Assembly (NCBI GenBank): GCA_037903355.1 | Contig: JBAJFE010000005.1 | Coordinates: 372,001-436,000, forward strand | Source of the DNA: Trichuris trichiura | Lineage: Eukaryota; Nematoda; Enoplea; Trichinellida; Trichuridae | Direction: 5' to 3' | DNA length: 64,000 nucleotides | In this document: positions 1-14,905 of the stretch, one piece after another | Layout of the letters: every line of letters begins with the position of its first letter | Numbering within the stretch: position 1 is the first letter of the stretch | Made by a program: the position numbers and the translations under genes | The notes under the pieces: model-generated | Seen by the model: only the letters and a program-made list of their open reading frames with translations | What the model was told of the DNA's origin: nothing | Databases searched by the model: none

Positions 1-1514
1 TCATAGGCTATAGCAGGTAGCTGACCTAAGGAAAATGCTTTGAAGTCACTGTAATGAGTTAAACGCAGAGTTCTTCTTAATGGATCCGTAAGGTTTCATT
101 CCACAGCTTATTTTTAAGGAAAAATCTCACTTAGAAAGGAAGTTGAAAAGCTAAACTGGTTACTTTCCTCTACTGCCAAGTCACGAAAGCTTTGAACGCA
201 AACAGTCTATCTTTTCATTTCTAGAACGCGATTTCTTCGTGGAATAAACTTTGGAATGAAAACCCGCTACTACGGTGGAAAAAAGAGCAAACCTTCGATA
301 AAACGAAATGCTAATAGGCTAGAAGATTGCACTTCGGAACTATGGTTCGAGCAGAAGCTCAATACGCTGCACAGCGCTTTGATCGTAAGCTTCAACAATT
401 CAGCGTGGTCCACGGCCATAACATCATAATAACTAACGATTCAAAACATGATGCGACAAGCAAGGCAAAAAGTCCATTTAGAAATATGGCCTTAGTTCAA
501 AGATGGATAGGAAAAGAACATCAACGACTGACGTTTTCAGAATTTAGAGAAAACCAAACTTCGTTGTCTGTGGATGATCAGGTAACACTAATGCTGCTTG
601 CAAATCCAAAAGTTATACGGTATATTTTAATGCTGAACACGCAGCAAGCTGGTTTTATTGGGTTCATTTCTTTTCGGCATTAAAGTCACTCTCTTGCAAA
701 GTAGTTCCAATAGAGTAATAAGAAACGTAACAATGGCTGTCGGAAAGCCGGAAGAACAGAAAAGATGCGGATTTTTTTTCCCAGCCCGCAATCTACCGTA
801 CTCTTCAGAATGCAAGTTCGTTTGCGCAGAAAGGCTTGTTATCTTGTGTTATCTTTATTTCTAAGTGTGCCGGCCATCATATTCAGCCCTTGCCTACGTC
901 CGAGCCGAAACAGATTCTTACATTTGGCGTTTAGGCTTGATGAAAATAAGAACAGGATGGCCCGTAAACCTACAGTAAAAAGTTGGTAAGTTAGGTAGAC
1001 TTTTATTGCCGACTATTTTGTTTTTTCTTTGCCTATACGTAAACGGAAATACAAATGTTTTCTTTCAGGTTTAAACATGGGTAATGGCGGAAACTAACAT
1101 TCATTTTATGGGTTACGGTAAACTCTTTGCAGGGTTCCGAGAAACAGAATTTAAGTGTATTTCTGGACGCTTTTTTTAGTAAAAATTGAGAAGTCTATGC
1201 AACGAAGTATAAGACTTAACGATAAGGACACGAAATGATATGCAGGTTGTTTGGTCAACTGTATAACGGGCGGATTACGCAAGCACTCACAGGGCTTTTA
1301 AGCGGAAAGGAGTCGCCAGATTGCGTACGAAATTACGGTTAGTTAAGTTTTTGGATAATTTTTTTTTCTCTTCCAGCAGTTAGAACGCGATAGTAGGCGG
1401 TAATTAGGCCCTTGACAGCCTGTTTCTTATTCTTATGCTCTTTTAAGGAAATGTACAATATTTCGATCGCAGTGGTTTACTTCAGGCGATAAATTTTACA
1501 GGAGACAATTGAGC
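1..1514. other. no confident gene; weak exon-like patches
   Basis: AT-rich sequence upstream of cyclin C. Around 255-383 (+) there is a short open stretch that ends at a good GTAAGC donor, and an acceptor-like TTTAG lies near 479. I do not recognise the peptide, and the phases give only about 20 residues before a stop. Other open frames here lack recognisable domains. This may hold the tail of an unidentified gene plus the cyclin C promoter. Confidence 0.3.
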
Positions 1515-2381
1515 ATGGCTGGCAACTTCTGGCGTAGTTCTCACTATCGTCAGTGGATTCTAGACCGGCAGGAGATTCTTGTTGAACGTTCCCAAGATTT
1601 GAAAATTCTTGGCGAAGACGATTATCAAAAAGTTCTCATATTCTTTTCCAACTTGATTCAAGCTATTGGCGAGCAATTGAAAGTGCGTCAACAAGTTATA
1701 GCTACAGCTATAGTTTACATGAGACGATTTTACGTGCGAAATTCGCTGAAATGCATCGATCCTCTGCTGTTGGCACCAACATGCCTTTTTCTAGCGTCAA
1801 AGGTGGAAGAATTTGGCGTAATCTCACAGTCGAAGCTGTTAACTACGTGCCAGTCGGTGCTTCGGGTTCGCTATCAAAACGTGTACGCGCAAGATTTTCC
1901 CTATCGTTTGAATCACATTTTGGAAGCAGAATTTTTCCTATTGGAAATCATGGATTGTTGTTTAATCGTTTTTCATCCTTATCGTCCATTGACGATGTTT
2001 CTAACGGATATGGCGCCCGACGACACTGTCGTTGCCATGGCATGGAGAGTAGTTAACGATAGCTATCATTCCGATTTGTCTTTGCTATATCCGCCCTATC
2101 AAATTGCCCTTGCTTGTTTGCATCTAGCGCTGGTAATGCTTGGAAAAGATATGAAAGGCTGGTTCGCCGAAATGGCTGTCGATATGGACAGAGTGCTGGA
2201 AATCGAAAAGCAACTGTTAGCCATGTATAGTATGTGGAAAAGCTTTGACGAGAAAAAAGAAATGCCTGCTCTGCTCCAAAAAATGCCCAAACCGAAGACT
2301 CAACCTTCCAGACCTTCGTCCGCCATGGACAATGCCAACAATCCAGACTGTCATGGACAGCAGCCAACTCCAAGTTCGTGA
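1515..2381 (+). CDS. CCNC: cyclin C (Mediator kinase module)
   Basis: Cyclin C partners CDK8 in the kinase module of Mediator in the nucleus, regulating RNA polymerase II transcription. The 288-residue product matches animal cyclin C from the first residues (MAGNFW, then SSHY and QWILD) through both cyclin-box folds. Visible hallmarks are RQQVIATA near residue 60, LASKVEEFGV near 100, FPYRLNHILE near 130, MDCCLIV near 150 and LLYPPYQIALACLH near 195. The C-terminal MPKPK segment precedes a divergent Ser/Pro/Asn-rich tail. The start is the ATG at 1515, because the frame upstream offers only TTG and family members begin MAGNFW. The gene has no introns, unlike many genes nearby. Identity is very secure by family similarity. 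Confidence 0.97.
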   Translation: MAGNFWRSSHYRQWILDRQEILVERSQDLKILGEDDYQKVLIFFSNLIQAIGEQLKVRQQVIATAIVYMRRFYVRNSLKCIDPLLLAPTCLFLASKVEEFGVISQSKLLTTCQSVLRVRYQNVYAQDFPYRLNHILEAEFFLLEIMDCCLIVFHPYRPLTMFLTDMAPDDTVVAMAWRVVNDSYHSDLSLLYPPYQIALACLHLALVMLGKDMKGWFAEMAVDMDRVLEIEKQLLAMYSMWKSFDEKKEMPALLQKMPKPKTQPSRPSSAMDNANNPDCHGQQPTPSS

Positions 2382-2445
2382 ACATGCGCGAACTCTATTT
2401 CTTGACTTTTTCTTTGCTTAATGTTCAAGGAGAAAGTGTTGCTCA

Positions 2446-2451
2446 AATAAA
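2446..2451 (+). terminator. polyadenylation signal AATAAA of cyclin C
   Basis: A canonical AATAAA lies 65 bases downstream of the cyclin C stop codon on the same strand, at the expected spacing for a short 3' UTR. Confidence 0.7.
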
Positions 2452-4137
2452 ATTCAAGTACTCAATACAGTATGATTGACAATTGCTCCAGCATATATGC
2501 GCAGAACGTAATTCTAGCAGGCGCACCCAATCATTCAATGTCTTTTGCCCGACTAAACTAACCTTACTTCTGGACATGAATACTACCACTTTCCCAGGAG
2601 AAGACAATCATAATGCTTATGTTTACCATCATGTTTCAATATCTTTCCTCTATAATAAGGTTCAAAAACTGTCAACTGTAGCCATAGAAAGTAGGCTGAC
2701 ATCTTATGCCCTTGCCCCAATCCAAAGTCAAAAAATGAGCCTTAATTTTACGTTTAGGCATACGTAAAGGCAGAACTGGATAGCCAGTATTCAACCTGGA
2801 AAGAACCTGCATTTTCTTGGTTACGGTAGGCCGTTTTAGCCCTAGAATTGAACATCAAAATTTTTTCCACCCCAACATCGCTACGTAATAGTTATACGAA
2901 GCAAAGTGGTGCTGTCTATGCGAGATAAAGTGGTTTTGTAAGGGATCAGATTTAGTGCGGCGACCAATTCCGTTAATCAGACTGCAGCTCATGAAGGTAA
3001 CGCTTTTCATTAAGACGAAACTTAATAAAAAAAGGCAGCATTTGTAAACACGACAATGAGCCCATTCAGTTATTCTCATTAGAGAATCGATAATACCTTA
3101 CGTTAGCAACTCTTACCTGAAAATCATTATCACCGTGTATGAATAAGTGAAAGTTATTGGGATTAAAATAAAACTGTTGATTTATTCATTTTGAAGTCCC
3201 CTGTCAGATCTTATTAAGTATTTGTATGCGAACACGTTACCATCGTCGAAAAAAACAGATTCCATTTTATTGGAAGCTCACCGGCCGTTTTTGTCCGCCT
3301 TCGCCTGAACGAAAGCTTAAGCGTAAGGCATTCATTTCCCAAAAAGATTAGGTAAGGACAAGACAAAACAGCTGGGAGTTTCCCATAAAGGAACCTGCAT
3401 TTTTTCAAACGAAGGAAACTTACTGTAGGTAATTTGCGAGAGACAGTAAGACCCACCACAGTAGATTCGTGTTTTCAAGTTATATTAGTAAAAGCTGACA
3501 GAAACTACGTACTTTTGAAAATCGTTCAACCAGCTCTTGTTGTAGCGTGGTGGTAATCAAGTCTGCTTCAAACTTTTTCGTTCGATTTCGCGCCAGCAAT
3601 AACGCCAACATTTTTATCAATTGGAACCTGAAAATAGCATTGGGTAATGGTAGCGCAAGTTCGCGGTTTGGATAAAATGAAACGTTGACTCTCACCCCTG
3701 TTAGTGCACGAATGTGAAATGCTAAAACGCTAAGAGATTTTACTTCCAGTCACATTCGGCCTTCAAGGTCCATTCCAACAATAAAAAATGTTTCGCGTTA
3801 GTCGCGATGTGCAATAAAGATGTACGCGTCGAACTTTGCGAATAACCTGATTTCATTGCGATAGTGTTTTTCTCAACAATTGCAAATTCAGTTTCACATG
3901 CAAAGACAAGATTTTGCGTAGCAAACGCATTATTTTTATTATATTCCTCATTACAACCTGACAATTTATAAACAAGTACGGTAAAATTTAAATTTTGCGT
4001 GAATGTGGGTATGAAGTCTTTTAATTCGCGGAGGAAACATGTCAGTTGAGGCAGCATTTGTTTAATTTTAAGCAAGCATCGGTTAGAGAGCTATTACGCG
4101 TGAAAACTAAGCAACGCAGGTAAGCAGCTCCTTTATA
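2452..4137. other. intergenic, nothing recognised
   Basis: AT-rich sequence between cyclin C (+) and the stop of CLYBL (-). The open frames present (for example on the minus strand at 3740-4075) show no recognisable domain and no convincing splice pattern. The 3' part should include the CLYBL 3' UTR. Confidence 0.4.
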
Positions 4138-5109
4138 TTACTTTGCTTCAGCGCAACTAACAATTTGTTTTGCTTGCAACACCAAAGGCATGTCGATCAT
4201 TTCACCGCGAAAGGTGAATGCGCCTTTTCCTAAATCTTCGTGCTTTTGAAACTGTTCCAACAGTTCTGTAGCCCATTTAACTTGTTCATCAGATGGGACG
4301 AAAGCCTGTTGTACAATAGGTACCTGAGTAGGATGAATGACCTGTTTTCCTGTAAAACCCATATTTCTTGCTTCGATGCATTGCTTCTTGAGACCGGTTA
4401 AATCTTTGAAATCAATAAAGACAATGTCGATTGCCTGAAGTCGATAGGCCTTACAAACGGTGACAAAGTACTGTCGAGCGAATAGGAGCTCATTTGCTTC
4501 CTTCGATCTTGTAGCACCAATGTCTGCGCAGAAATCATCCGAACCAAATACAACAGCTTCCAGGTGCAAAGGACTATTGGAAGAACAGTTAGCACCAGCT
4601 GCAAGGATATTTGGCGCATCAATCAATGCTTTGGCGCTTTCAATCCAAATGATTAAAGGAATAGGATTTTTTATATACGGCATATATTGCGCGATTAGCT
4701 TAATCGCGTGGCTCAGATCTTGAACGCTATTCACCTTTGGCAACATAACGGCTTGGGGGATAGCACCAGAGGCGCCTACTTCACGAAGATCCTCTTCTAA
4801 TAAACCACTGCTGACGGAATTTAAACGCCAACCAAGTTCTTTGGCCCCACATTTCGTATCCGCACTTGACAAAAGCTTAGCCACATTACTTCTTGCCTCT
4901 CGTTTGCGATTGATTGCCACACCATCCTCACAGTCAAGAACAACACAATCGGCTTTCAATTCAGGTAGTTTTGCCAATTTTCTTTCGTCGCTCGCAGGGA
5001 CGTACATCATAGCGCGACGATATACGCAGGCGAACGAAACGCTGTTTACCAAAGGAATGCGTCCGGAAAGGGGTAAACATTTCGCATAAGCGGCTCTCAG
5101 CAGAAACAT
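4138..5109 (-). CDS. CLYBL: citramalyl-CoA lyase, mitochondrial (CLYBL)
   Basis: This 323-residue protein is of the HpcH/HpaI aldolase-citrate lyase beta-like family. In animals CLYBL cleaves citramalyl-CoA to acetyl-CoA and pyruvate in mitochondria, a step in C5/itaconate clearance linked to vitamin B12 metabolism. Visible family signatures are MMYVPASDERKLAK near residue 35, DCVVLDCEDGVA near 55, the RLNSVSSG strand near 95 (equivalent to the RVNS motif), VMLPKVNS near 120, IIWIESAKALIDAP near 155, VFGSDDFCADIGATRS near 190, and GFTGKQVIHPTQV near 250. The first 30 residues are basic and hydrophobic, consistent with a mitochondrial targeting peptide. It is a single exon of normal family length (human about 340). 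Confidence 0.95.
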   Translation of the reverse strand: MFLLRAAYAKCLPLSGRIPLVNSVSFACVYRRAMMYVPASDERKLAKLPELKADCVVLDCEDGVAINRKREARSNVAKLLSSADTKCGAKELGWRLNSVSSGLLEEDLREVGASGAIPQAVMLPKVNSVQDLSHAIKLIAQYMPYIKNPIPLIIWIESAKALIDAPNILAAGANCSSNSPLHLEAVVFGSDDFCADIGATRSKEANELLFARQYFVTVCKAYRLQAIDIVFIDFKDLTGLKKQCIEARNMGFTGKQVIHPTQVPIVQQAFVPSDEQVKWATELLEQFQKHEDLGKGAFTFRGEMIDMPLVLQAKQIVSCAEAK

Positions 5110-7248
5110 AGAAAATATTCAATCTCGAAATGTGCTTCTGCTAAACAAATTGATTTCTCTGAGTCTGATCATAGAGATAACGTCAAACTGGCTACGCAAA
5201 GCTTTCTACCTGGCAGCCTATGATTAAACGTACAGCCGCTAGTTCAATCATGCTACTGAGTAGATAACTAAAGCAAAAGCCTAAATAAAAACACTCGCGG
5301 TAGTTTTTTCCGAACTATTGTTGCGAACCAGAGCTAAAAAAGGAAATGAACAACCTGGAAAAATCATACTTGCGCGGCGAGCATAAACACAACAACGTGC
5401 GATTATTATGTGAGCTTGCGGATAAGAAGATAGTCGCTCGTAAAGCATTTAACCGGAACAAAAAAGTTAAATTGCTACCGTTTCTTCAGTGCAACAAAAT
5501 CTACCGACTAAACACGTAGTGCGGTCAGTGGTTTTGAAAATTTTCAAATTAGTACTTGATTACATTTTTGAAATACCGTAATTCAAAATATTAAACCAAG
5601 ATAGGCAAAACGAAAAACTTTAGCTGCTAGAAAACAAGAAAACAAACGAAACTTTTAAATTAGCCTATTTGCGTAGTACGGTGGTTTTTTCTTTAAAAAA
5701 AGTTTTTTTGACTTACCGATCGTCATCTGCGTATTGGTATGCTTTATTTAACTTATGAAATAGTTTAAGTATAGCGTAAAAATTAAGCGTTTAAAGAGCG
5801 ATGTTAAAATTAAAATAAACCTTTCTGTTTAAGGGAAAATTACAGCAATACTCAACGAAACTACCGTGTTTTTAGTTACGTTCTCAACTGACCTGTTTAA
5901 AAAGCCAATCACTTTATTCAAAAGCAGAGACTAAGCGCAGAAAGTTTACTAAAATGGGTAAACCTCTTAAGGCAAAAAAATCTCGCACTTTAGCGGCACT
6001 TTTCTTTCCAACGCTCAAGTTAAAATAAGATGCTAATATTTCTCTATACGGCTACCGAGATCGCATTTTGGAAATCGAATTCTATGTCTTATCTTGGTGC
6101 AGCACGTTTCATGCAATGGCCGAAAGTCTTTACAGCGCATTCGGTAACACATTCATCAGTAGCAGTTAACAGTTCTAATAAAGCCAATGTCTCAGCGAAG
6201 ACTACGTCTAAGCAATAGGTATGAAGTCTAACTCGCAGCATTTTATTCCAAACTTTTACTTGTTAAATGCATCAGTTTCCGTAAAGGGTATGTAAGCTTT
6301 CACTTCATTTTACAGAAATTCGAAACAAAAGCAAGTATAGACATAACATAGTGCGATTAAACTACCATGCTGATGCAATAAAACAAATTGCTTACCGTTT
6401 TAAAATCCGCTGACAGGAATTTCAACCCTGATAAGGGAGCAATCAAAAAGAACAAATATCTGTACCTGCTTTCTCTACAGTAAGAATGGTGAAGCTACAT
6501 TTCTACCCTATATTTTTGTTGCAATTAACTTTGCCCTAGAGTTCACTACGTTTCGCAGAATCTATTATCGTTTTATTCAATTTGGCGAACCGTTTTAATT
6601 ATTGAAATAAAAAATTACAAATTTTGCCCAATTTTCATGTCAAATGCAAACGCAGTTTTTCGTTAATAAAAAAGGCACACTATTAGAAACTCGTTGCAAG
6701 TAATTCAGTTTAACTCATCCGCAAGTCGTTGAAGTCTTTTAAAGTGCTAACGGTATAATGATTCGCAGGTTGATATTCGAATTTACAGGTATTTTAAATC
6801 GACAAGTGTCATTTTCGCAAACTAACTAACAAACTAAAAACTTAATTTAGCAAACTGCGCGTATGAGCACAAAGGCGAAAGAAGCGTACGACTTCACGCT
6901 TTTCAAACACCTGTGTTGGATCGCTGAGTTCGCAACGCAACGTGAAAGCGTTTCAAGTATTTCTTGTTTCGAATGGTCACTCTTCAAAGGTGCGCTCTAT
7001 TAATGCATAAGGAGAGGAAATGAGCACAACTAACGTTAAGTATAAAATTTAAGAGTTTGCAGGTTCAATACATAACCGTCTACAAGGCGCACATTACGTT
7101 ACATGTTCAAAACTCGCCAACCAGACTACAAAAAAGAAGCGTGTATTGAACAGCCCAGGACGGAGTTGTGTTCACTTTTAAACTGTTATAGTGAAAGTGC
7201 TCTCCGATCGACGCGTTGACTTTGCGGAGCAATTCTTCCTATCTACAA
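5110..7248. other. intergenic, AT-rich, nothing recognised
   Basis: About 2.1 kb between the CLYBL start and the next plus-strand gene, so it should include the CLYBL promoter. Homopolymer A/T tracts and short open frames only. I see no RNA gene, repeat array or domain. Confidence 0.4.
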
Positions 7249-8423
7249 ATGTTACTTCGAGAACTCATTGCATTGGCGTACTCGAATTGCCTGCCAATTT
7301 ATTTATTGATATTTGCTTGCACTGCCATCCTTCTCATCACTCTATGCGGCAATCGGGTAAGCACATTGTTACCTTTACGATTTAAAAAAAACTGTATTCC
7401 TCTCTTCTGCCTGTTTCTTTTCTATCTTTTTAACGCCAGAAAAAAACTGTCGTACAGATGCTTCTGTGAATGTTCTGATCTAACGCCGAAATAGACTAAC
7501 GTGCACATGTTGACCTTAGAAACTGTCGGCCAATCAAAGACGAAAACACGAACAGTTTGCCCAAGTATGTGACTGTATTTTCTTCCATCAGCGTATCAGT
7601 CAGATTTTTTAGGAAATGAGAAGGATGCAGAAGCTTCACAGAGTGTTAGACATAAAGGCTACGAAGGTACGCATGCTTGTAGTAGATGCAGGACAAGTTC
7701 TTGAAATTAACTTTCACTTTGATCCATAATTCAGAGACGCGCTGCTGCTCAGTTCTTTAACTGAATGTGGTAAGAATAGGGTACCACTAACCGTTTGACT
7801 TTGTTGTGCTTAATGAACGTGATTCCACGTGGTGTTTTGATAATTTAAGTTTAAAATTTGTTCATCTGTAGAGGCGCGGGAAGAGAACGTTGGACTTCCT
7901 CAGGAAGTCGAGTACCAGCAGAGCTAAAGCTCGCAAACATAGGTCGAAGCGTGAAGTCTCCAGTTTCGACAAAAACAGGATGCGAAGAACGGACGAACAA
8001 AAGCTCATGGGCGCTTCTCCATGCTCGGAGTCAGCTCCAACGTCTTCCCGTAGGAGCCCAACTAACCTGGTAACGACAAGCGAAACAGTGTGCCCACTTA
8101 CCTGAACGCTTTTAGATTATGGCAAGCGTCTTTGAAGAGCAAGTCAAGGCTGCCGAAAATAAAAAGATTCAAAAACGTTTCACAGCATCTGGCAAACAAC
8201 CGCCAGCTTTAAACAAGGAAAGCGAACAGTCAGTGACAGCGGATGAGGAGGTAAGAGATGGGAATTTGTCTTTGTCAATTCATGAGTAGTAAGATGAATT
8301 GATTGCTTCAATTGTTCGCGCATATAAGAACGTTTGCAGGAACTATTGCTTGAAATTTTTGGTTTAAGGTTGAAGAAAACAAGGCGGAAGAAAATGGCGT
8401 CTAAAGAGCGATTCGTTAAGTAA
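7249..8423 (+). CDS. predicted small single-pass membrane protein with basic then acidic tail
   Basis: Four exons can be joined, all in phase 0: 7249-7356, 7872-8069, 8116-8250 and 8340-8423, with GT-AG borders, giving about 174 residues. Exon 1 encodes a short N-terminus followed by a hydrophobic helix (ALAYSNCLPIYLLIFACTA and beyond, residues about 9-32). Exon 2 is very basic and Ser-rich (RRGKRTLDFLRKSS at its start; MRRTDEQKLM further on). Exon 3 is charged (EEQVKAAENKKIQKR) and ends acidic. An alternative last exon at 8369-8404 would give an acidic end (VEENKAEENGV). I do not recognise a family. Layout suggests a short outside region, one membrane span and a cytoplasmic tail. The consistent phases support a real gene, but transcript evidence is absent. 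Confidence 0.5.
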
Positions 8424-9347
8424 AAAGTCGGGAAAGCAAGAAAGGCTCGATATCCGTTGCAACATTCGTTATATGTCAACGTATGGACGGTTAAAAGAGG
8501 AATGAATTTGAAAAAAGTGTTTACCTGACTTCATTTCAAAGTATACTGTACCTAAAGTTTGAGTTTCCATCGTGGCCTGCTCTCTACGGAATGATCGCAG
8601 TTCCACTTTGTTTGAAGTATACATCAAATTTTGTCCCGAAAAATGGACTGCAACAGTTATCGAGAAACAACAAAGACTTTCTTTATACATAGTTAAAAGT
8701 TGGAACTTTAAGAATAAACATAGTCCATCGCAAGTCAGAGCAAATTATCTCGCGTCAAAACGTTGCGACTATGCTAACTGCGACAAAACATTATAAAACT
8801 GCTTGCACCGACGTCAAAAACAACAAAAACCAAAAAATGTGTGCTTAGATAATAGTCTACTGCGTTTTTAATCATCTGACGCCGTCCGCATAAAGTACCG
8901 TACGCGACATACGATAAACGATCATCAGGTTACAAACAAAAGGCTTCTTCATAGAGTGCTTCTTTTCAACTTTGAACTGCAACTGTTATTTGCTGTACAA
9001 GAAAGAAGAAGCGTTTATGCAAATCAGGTGAAAGCGTTTCATCTAATAGATTAATCACTGTGCGCGCAAAACCTGTCTGTACAAAGCTGTACAGACATAC
9101 GGAAGAAAACCTTACGCGGTGTGCATTAGTGCAGATGTCGCACTTCTCTATAGCACACCTAGATTGTGTGGATGAGGTCGTGCGGCAATTTGTTATGCAG
9201 TATCTATTTGTGGGAAACCTCCGGATCAGTTACGGCAGCTCAGACTCGCCAAACTGCATACTTTAAATTGCAACGAATGCGTTTTTAAGAGCGTATGCAT
9301 CTTCAGCTAAGGAACCTCTTCTACTTTAAGATTTATTGCGCAGATAA
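8424..9347. other. intergenic, nothing recognised
   Basis: Spacer between two plus-strand predicted membrane-protein genes. Open frames at 8469-8796 on both strands overlap each other and show no domain or splice pattern. Confidence 0.35.
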
Positions 9348-11289
9348 ATGTTGCAGTCTCCGATGCACATTACTTGTAGCCGTCCCGTTCCAAAAACGGA
9401 CAAGCATGCATACGATGCTATGATAATGCATTTTGACGGTTTTCAAAATAATGTCCAATATTCAACGGAACTATTTGTGCTCAGCGCACTTCTCGTTGTA
9501 ACGTCAGCCGTGGCTATCACCGTTGCTTGCATAAAGGTAACATTGACTTCTTTTACCCTAACAAAATTTACAAGCACAAGTAGAACCTTCCCGCATAAAT
9601 AAACGCATTCGCAGAAAAAAAATTAAAGGCAAAGAAATTACCAGTACCGCTCTTTGAACTTGTGTACATTTTTATTACTGTATGACGGGTTATACCGTAA
9701 TTAAAAAACATAACGGAAATTTAGTAAGCCGTTACAAAACCAACTGTGCAATCAAAACATTTTAAGTTTAACATTAAGATTTTAAAATGCGTATTAAAGT
9801 GGTCAGTTAACTTGTTTAAACTTTTTGCACATACCCGTTCAGCGGCCTTTACCGACTTTTCGCTGTGACAGTGGAACACCGCCAATCCATTAGCGACGAA
9901 ACGCGTGTAACACTAACGCGTAAAACAAAAGAAAATATAAAAATAACGTTAACCAATGCCAAGCGTAAACGACTCACTGCACCGGTAGTTTTGAACCTTT
10001 TAATCATTTAAGCATAACTGTAATAAAAAACATATGTCTTCCAAAGTTAAAGAAACAATGACGAAAGGATAAAACTATCGTTTCGTCATCTATGCGAAAT
10101 ATCAGACGTATAGTAGGCGCAAAAACTGTGGCAATTATAACAGGGTTGAGGAAAGCCTAAAAAAGTAAATAACTGCAAGCATGAACGAAAAATAGGCTCA
10201 GTGATGACTAAAAATGAATGTGTAACTTTCTATTTTTGAGAAAGGAGAAAAACAGCTTCCCCTTCATATGCTAATGACATGTCAAGAGAGATCCAAACTA
10301 TTTGCTTTTTTATTAATAAATTTGCTGTCGCGTTAAACTTTTTTTTCTGGTCTAAACGGGTATGCTAATATAAAAAAGAATGAAAAGGTTATACTCGGTT
10401 TCACAAAACCTTACTATCATAAACGGATACTGTAAACCGGTTCGGATTTAACAAACGGCCTTTCGAACTAATTTCAACTGGCAAGCGTGGACGACGCCAG
10501 CTGCGACATAGGCACAGATAGCCGCTTGCTGCAAATGACTGATAAAACGGACAAAACTTGATAAGAATAAAATTTTTCTGTATAATTAAAGATAACGGAC
10601 GAGCGGCAAAAAATAGCTGGACAACATCAACCTAATGCTCGAGTAAGCGACTACGCCTTTGCCAAAAAATACTTTTTAAAGAAAATGCCTCATTTAGCCT
10701 GTCCATGCCGGCGCTGACACCAGCTCGAAATCGCTCGCTTCCACCACCGAAGAGAAAACGGTTGAATCGCAAGATGATTCAATCAACATGCAAGTTAGTG
10801 CTACAATTTTTAGCTATTGTAATAATTCAACTAATTTTGCCAGTTTGCCGGTTCGGGTATTAATGTACTCTATCCTCCCTTATCAAGCCGCAGACCATCG
10901 CCGTGGAGGTTACAGCATACGGTAACCGCCTAACCTGAATTTCATTAACCACATTTTATTTACAAATGAGTTTTTCAGGTGCACAGTCCGCCCCGTCTAG
11001 TGGATGTTACGGTAAGAAACACCAAAATCCACTGCCACTTTACCTTCCCCTTTTTTACAGATGAAAATGACGCGCAAAAAGAGAGAGGAAGTTACGGAAT
11101 CGTCCGTAATAAAAAAACCGAACAAAACCGCCAACTTTTTTCAACGTACTATTTCAGACGGACCAAAGCAAAAGTACCGAACAATGGTCAGAGTTGCGCA
11201 GCGATAAATCGTTCTCCGACCAGAAGAGCTTTTCTGTTTCCTTCGACGAAGAATCGCTCGAAGACATCACTGAAGATGACAGAAGATGA
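9348..11289 (+). CDS. predicted small single-pass membrane protein with acidic Ser-rich tail
   Basis: Four phase-0 exons can be joined: 9348-9536, 10979-11011, 11061-11105 and 11158-11289, giving about 132 residues. All borders are GT-AG; introns 2 and 3 are 49 and 52 bases, while intron 1 is 1.4 kb. Exon 1 ends in a hydrophobic span (LFVLSALLVVTSAVAITVAC, residues about 43-62). Exon 3 is basic (MKMTRKKREE). Exon 4 is Ser/Asp/Glu-rich and ends EDITEDDRR before the stop, with AATAAA about 40 bases later at 11329. Layout resembles the gene at 7249-8423: one span, basic stretch, charged tail, all phase-0 introns. Family not recognised. A competing open frame through exons 3-4 breaks the basic and acidic blocks and looks less protein-like. 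Confidence 0.45.
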
Positions 11290-11328
11290 AATTGCAATCG
11301 AACAACAGTTGAGCAAAAATTATTTATT

Positions 11329-11334
11329 TAATAA
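11329..11334 (+). terminator. polyadenylation signal AATAAA
   Basis: AATAAA lies about 40 bases past the stop of the predicted gene ending at 11289, fitting a short 3' UTR. Its position supports that gene's final exon over the longer open frame that runs to 11407. Confidence 0.45.
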
Positions 11335-11451
11335 AGCGATCGAGTTGAATGGTTACTTTGAACAATGGAACAATGAAAAACTGAGAAACAAATTATTGAC
11401 TAATTGAATATGCAAAAAATTGACTAAAAGAATACTACGCTATTTCTTCTT

Positions 11452-11496
11452 GCCACTCCAACTTGACAAGACATTGGCTTGTCAAGTTGGAGTGGC
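11452..11496. repeat. perfect inverted repeat, 19-bp arms, 7-base loop
   Basis: Left arm 11452-11470 and right arm 11478-11496 are exact reverse complements around a 7-base spacer (ACATTGG). The core of the arm reads CCACTCCAACTTGACAAG. It lies between two convergent genes (predicted membrane protein ending 11289; UGP ending 11545), so it would be transcribed as a strong hairpin in either 3' UTR or read-through. Confidence 0.9.
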
Positions 11497-11544
11497 GGCT
11501 AATTGCACCCTGTGAATTTCTAACTGCTTTGAGCTATTTGCATA

Positions 11545-14905
<3,361 letters not shown>

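Noticed and set aside
327..683. 118-codon open frame
   Set aside because: No domain; a competing frame ends at a good splice donor at 384, and neither is convincing.
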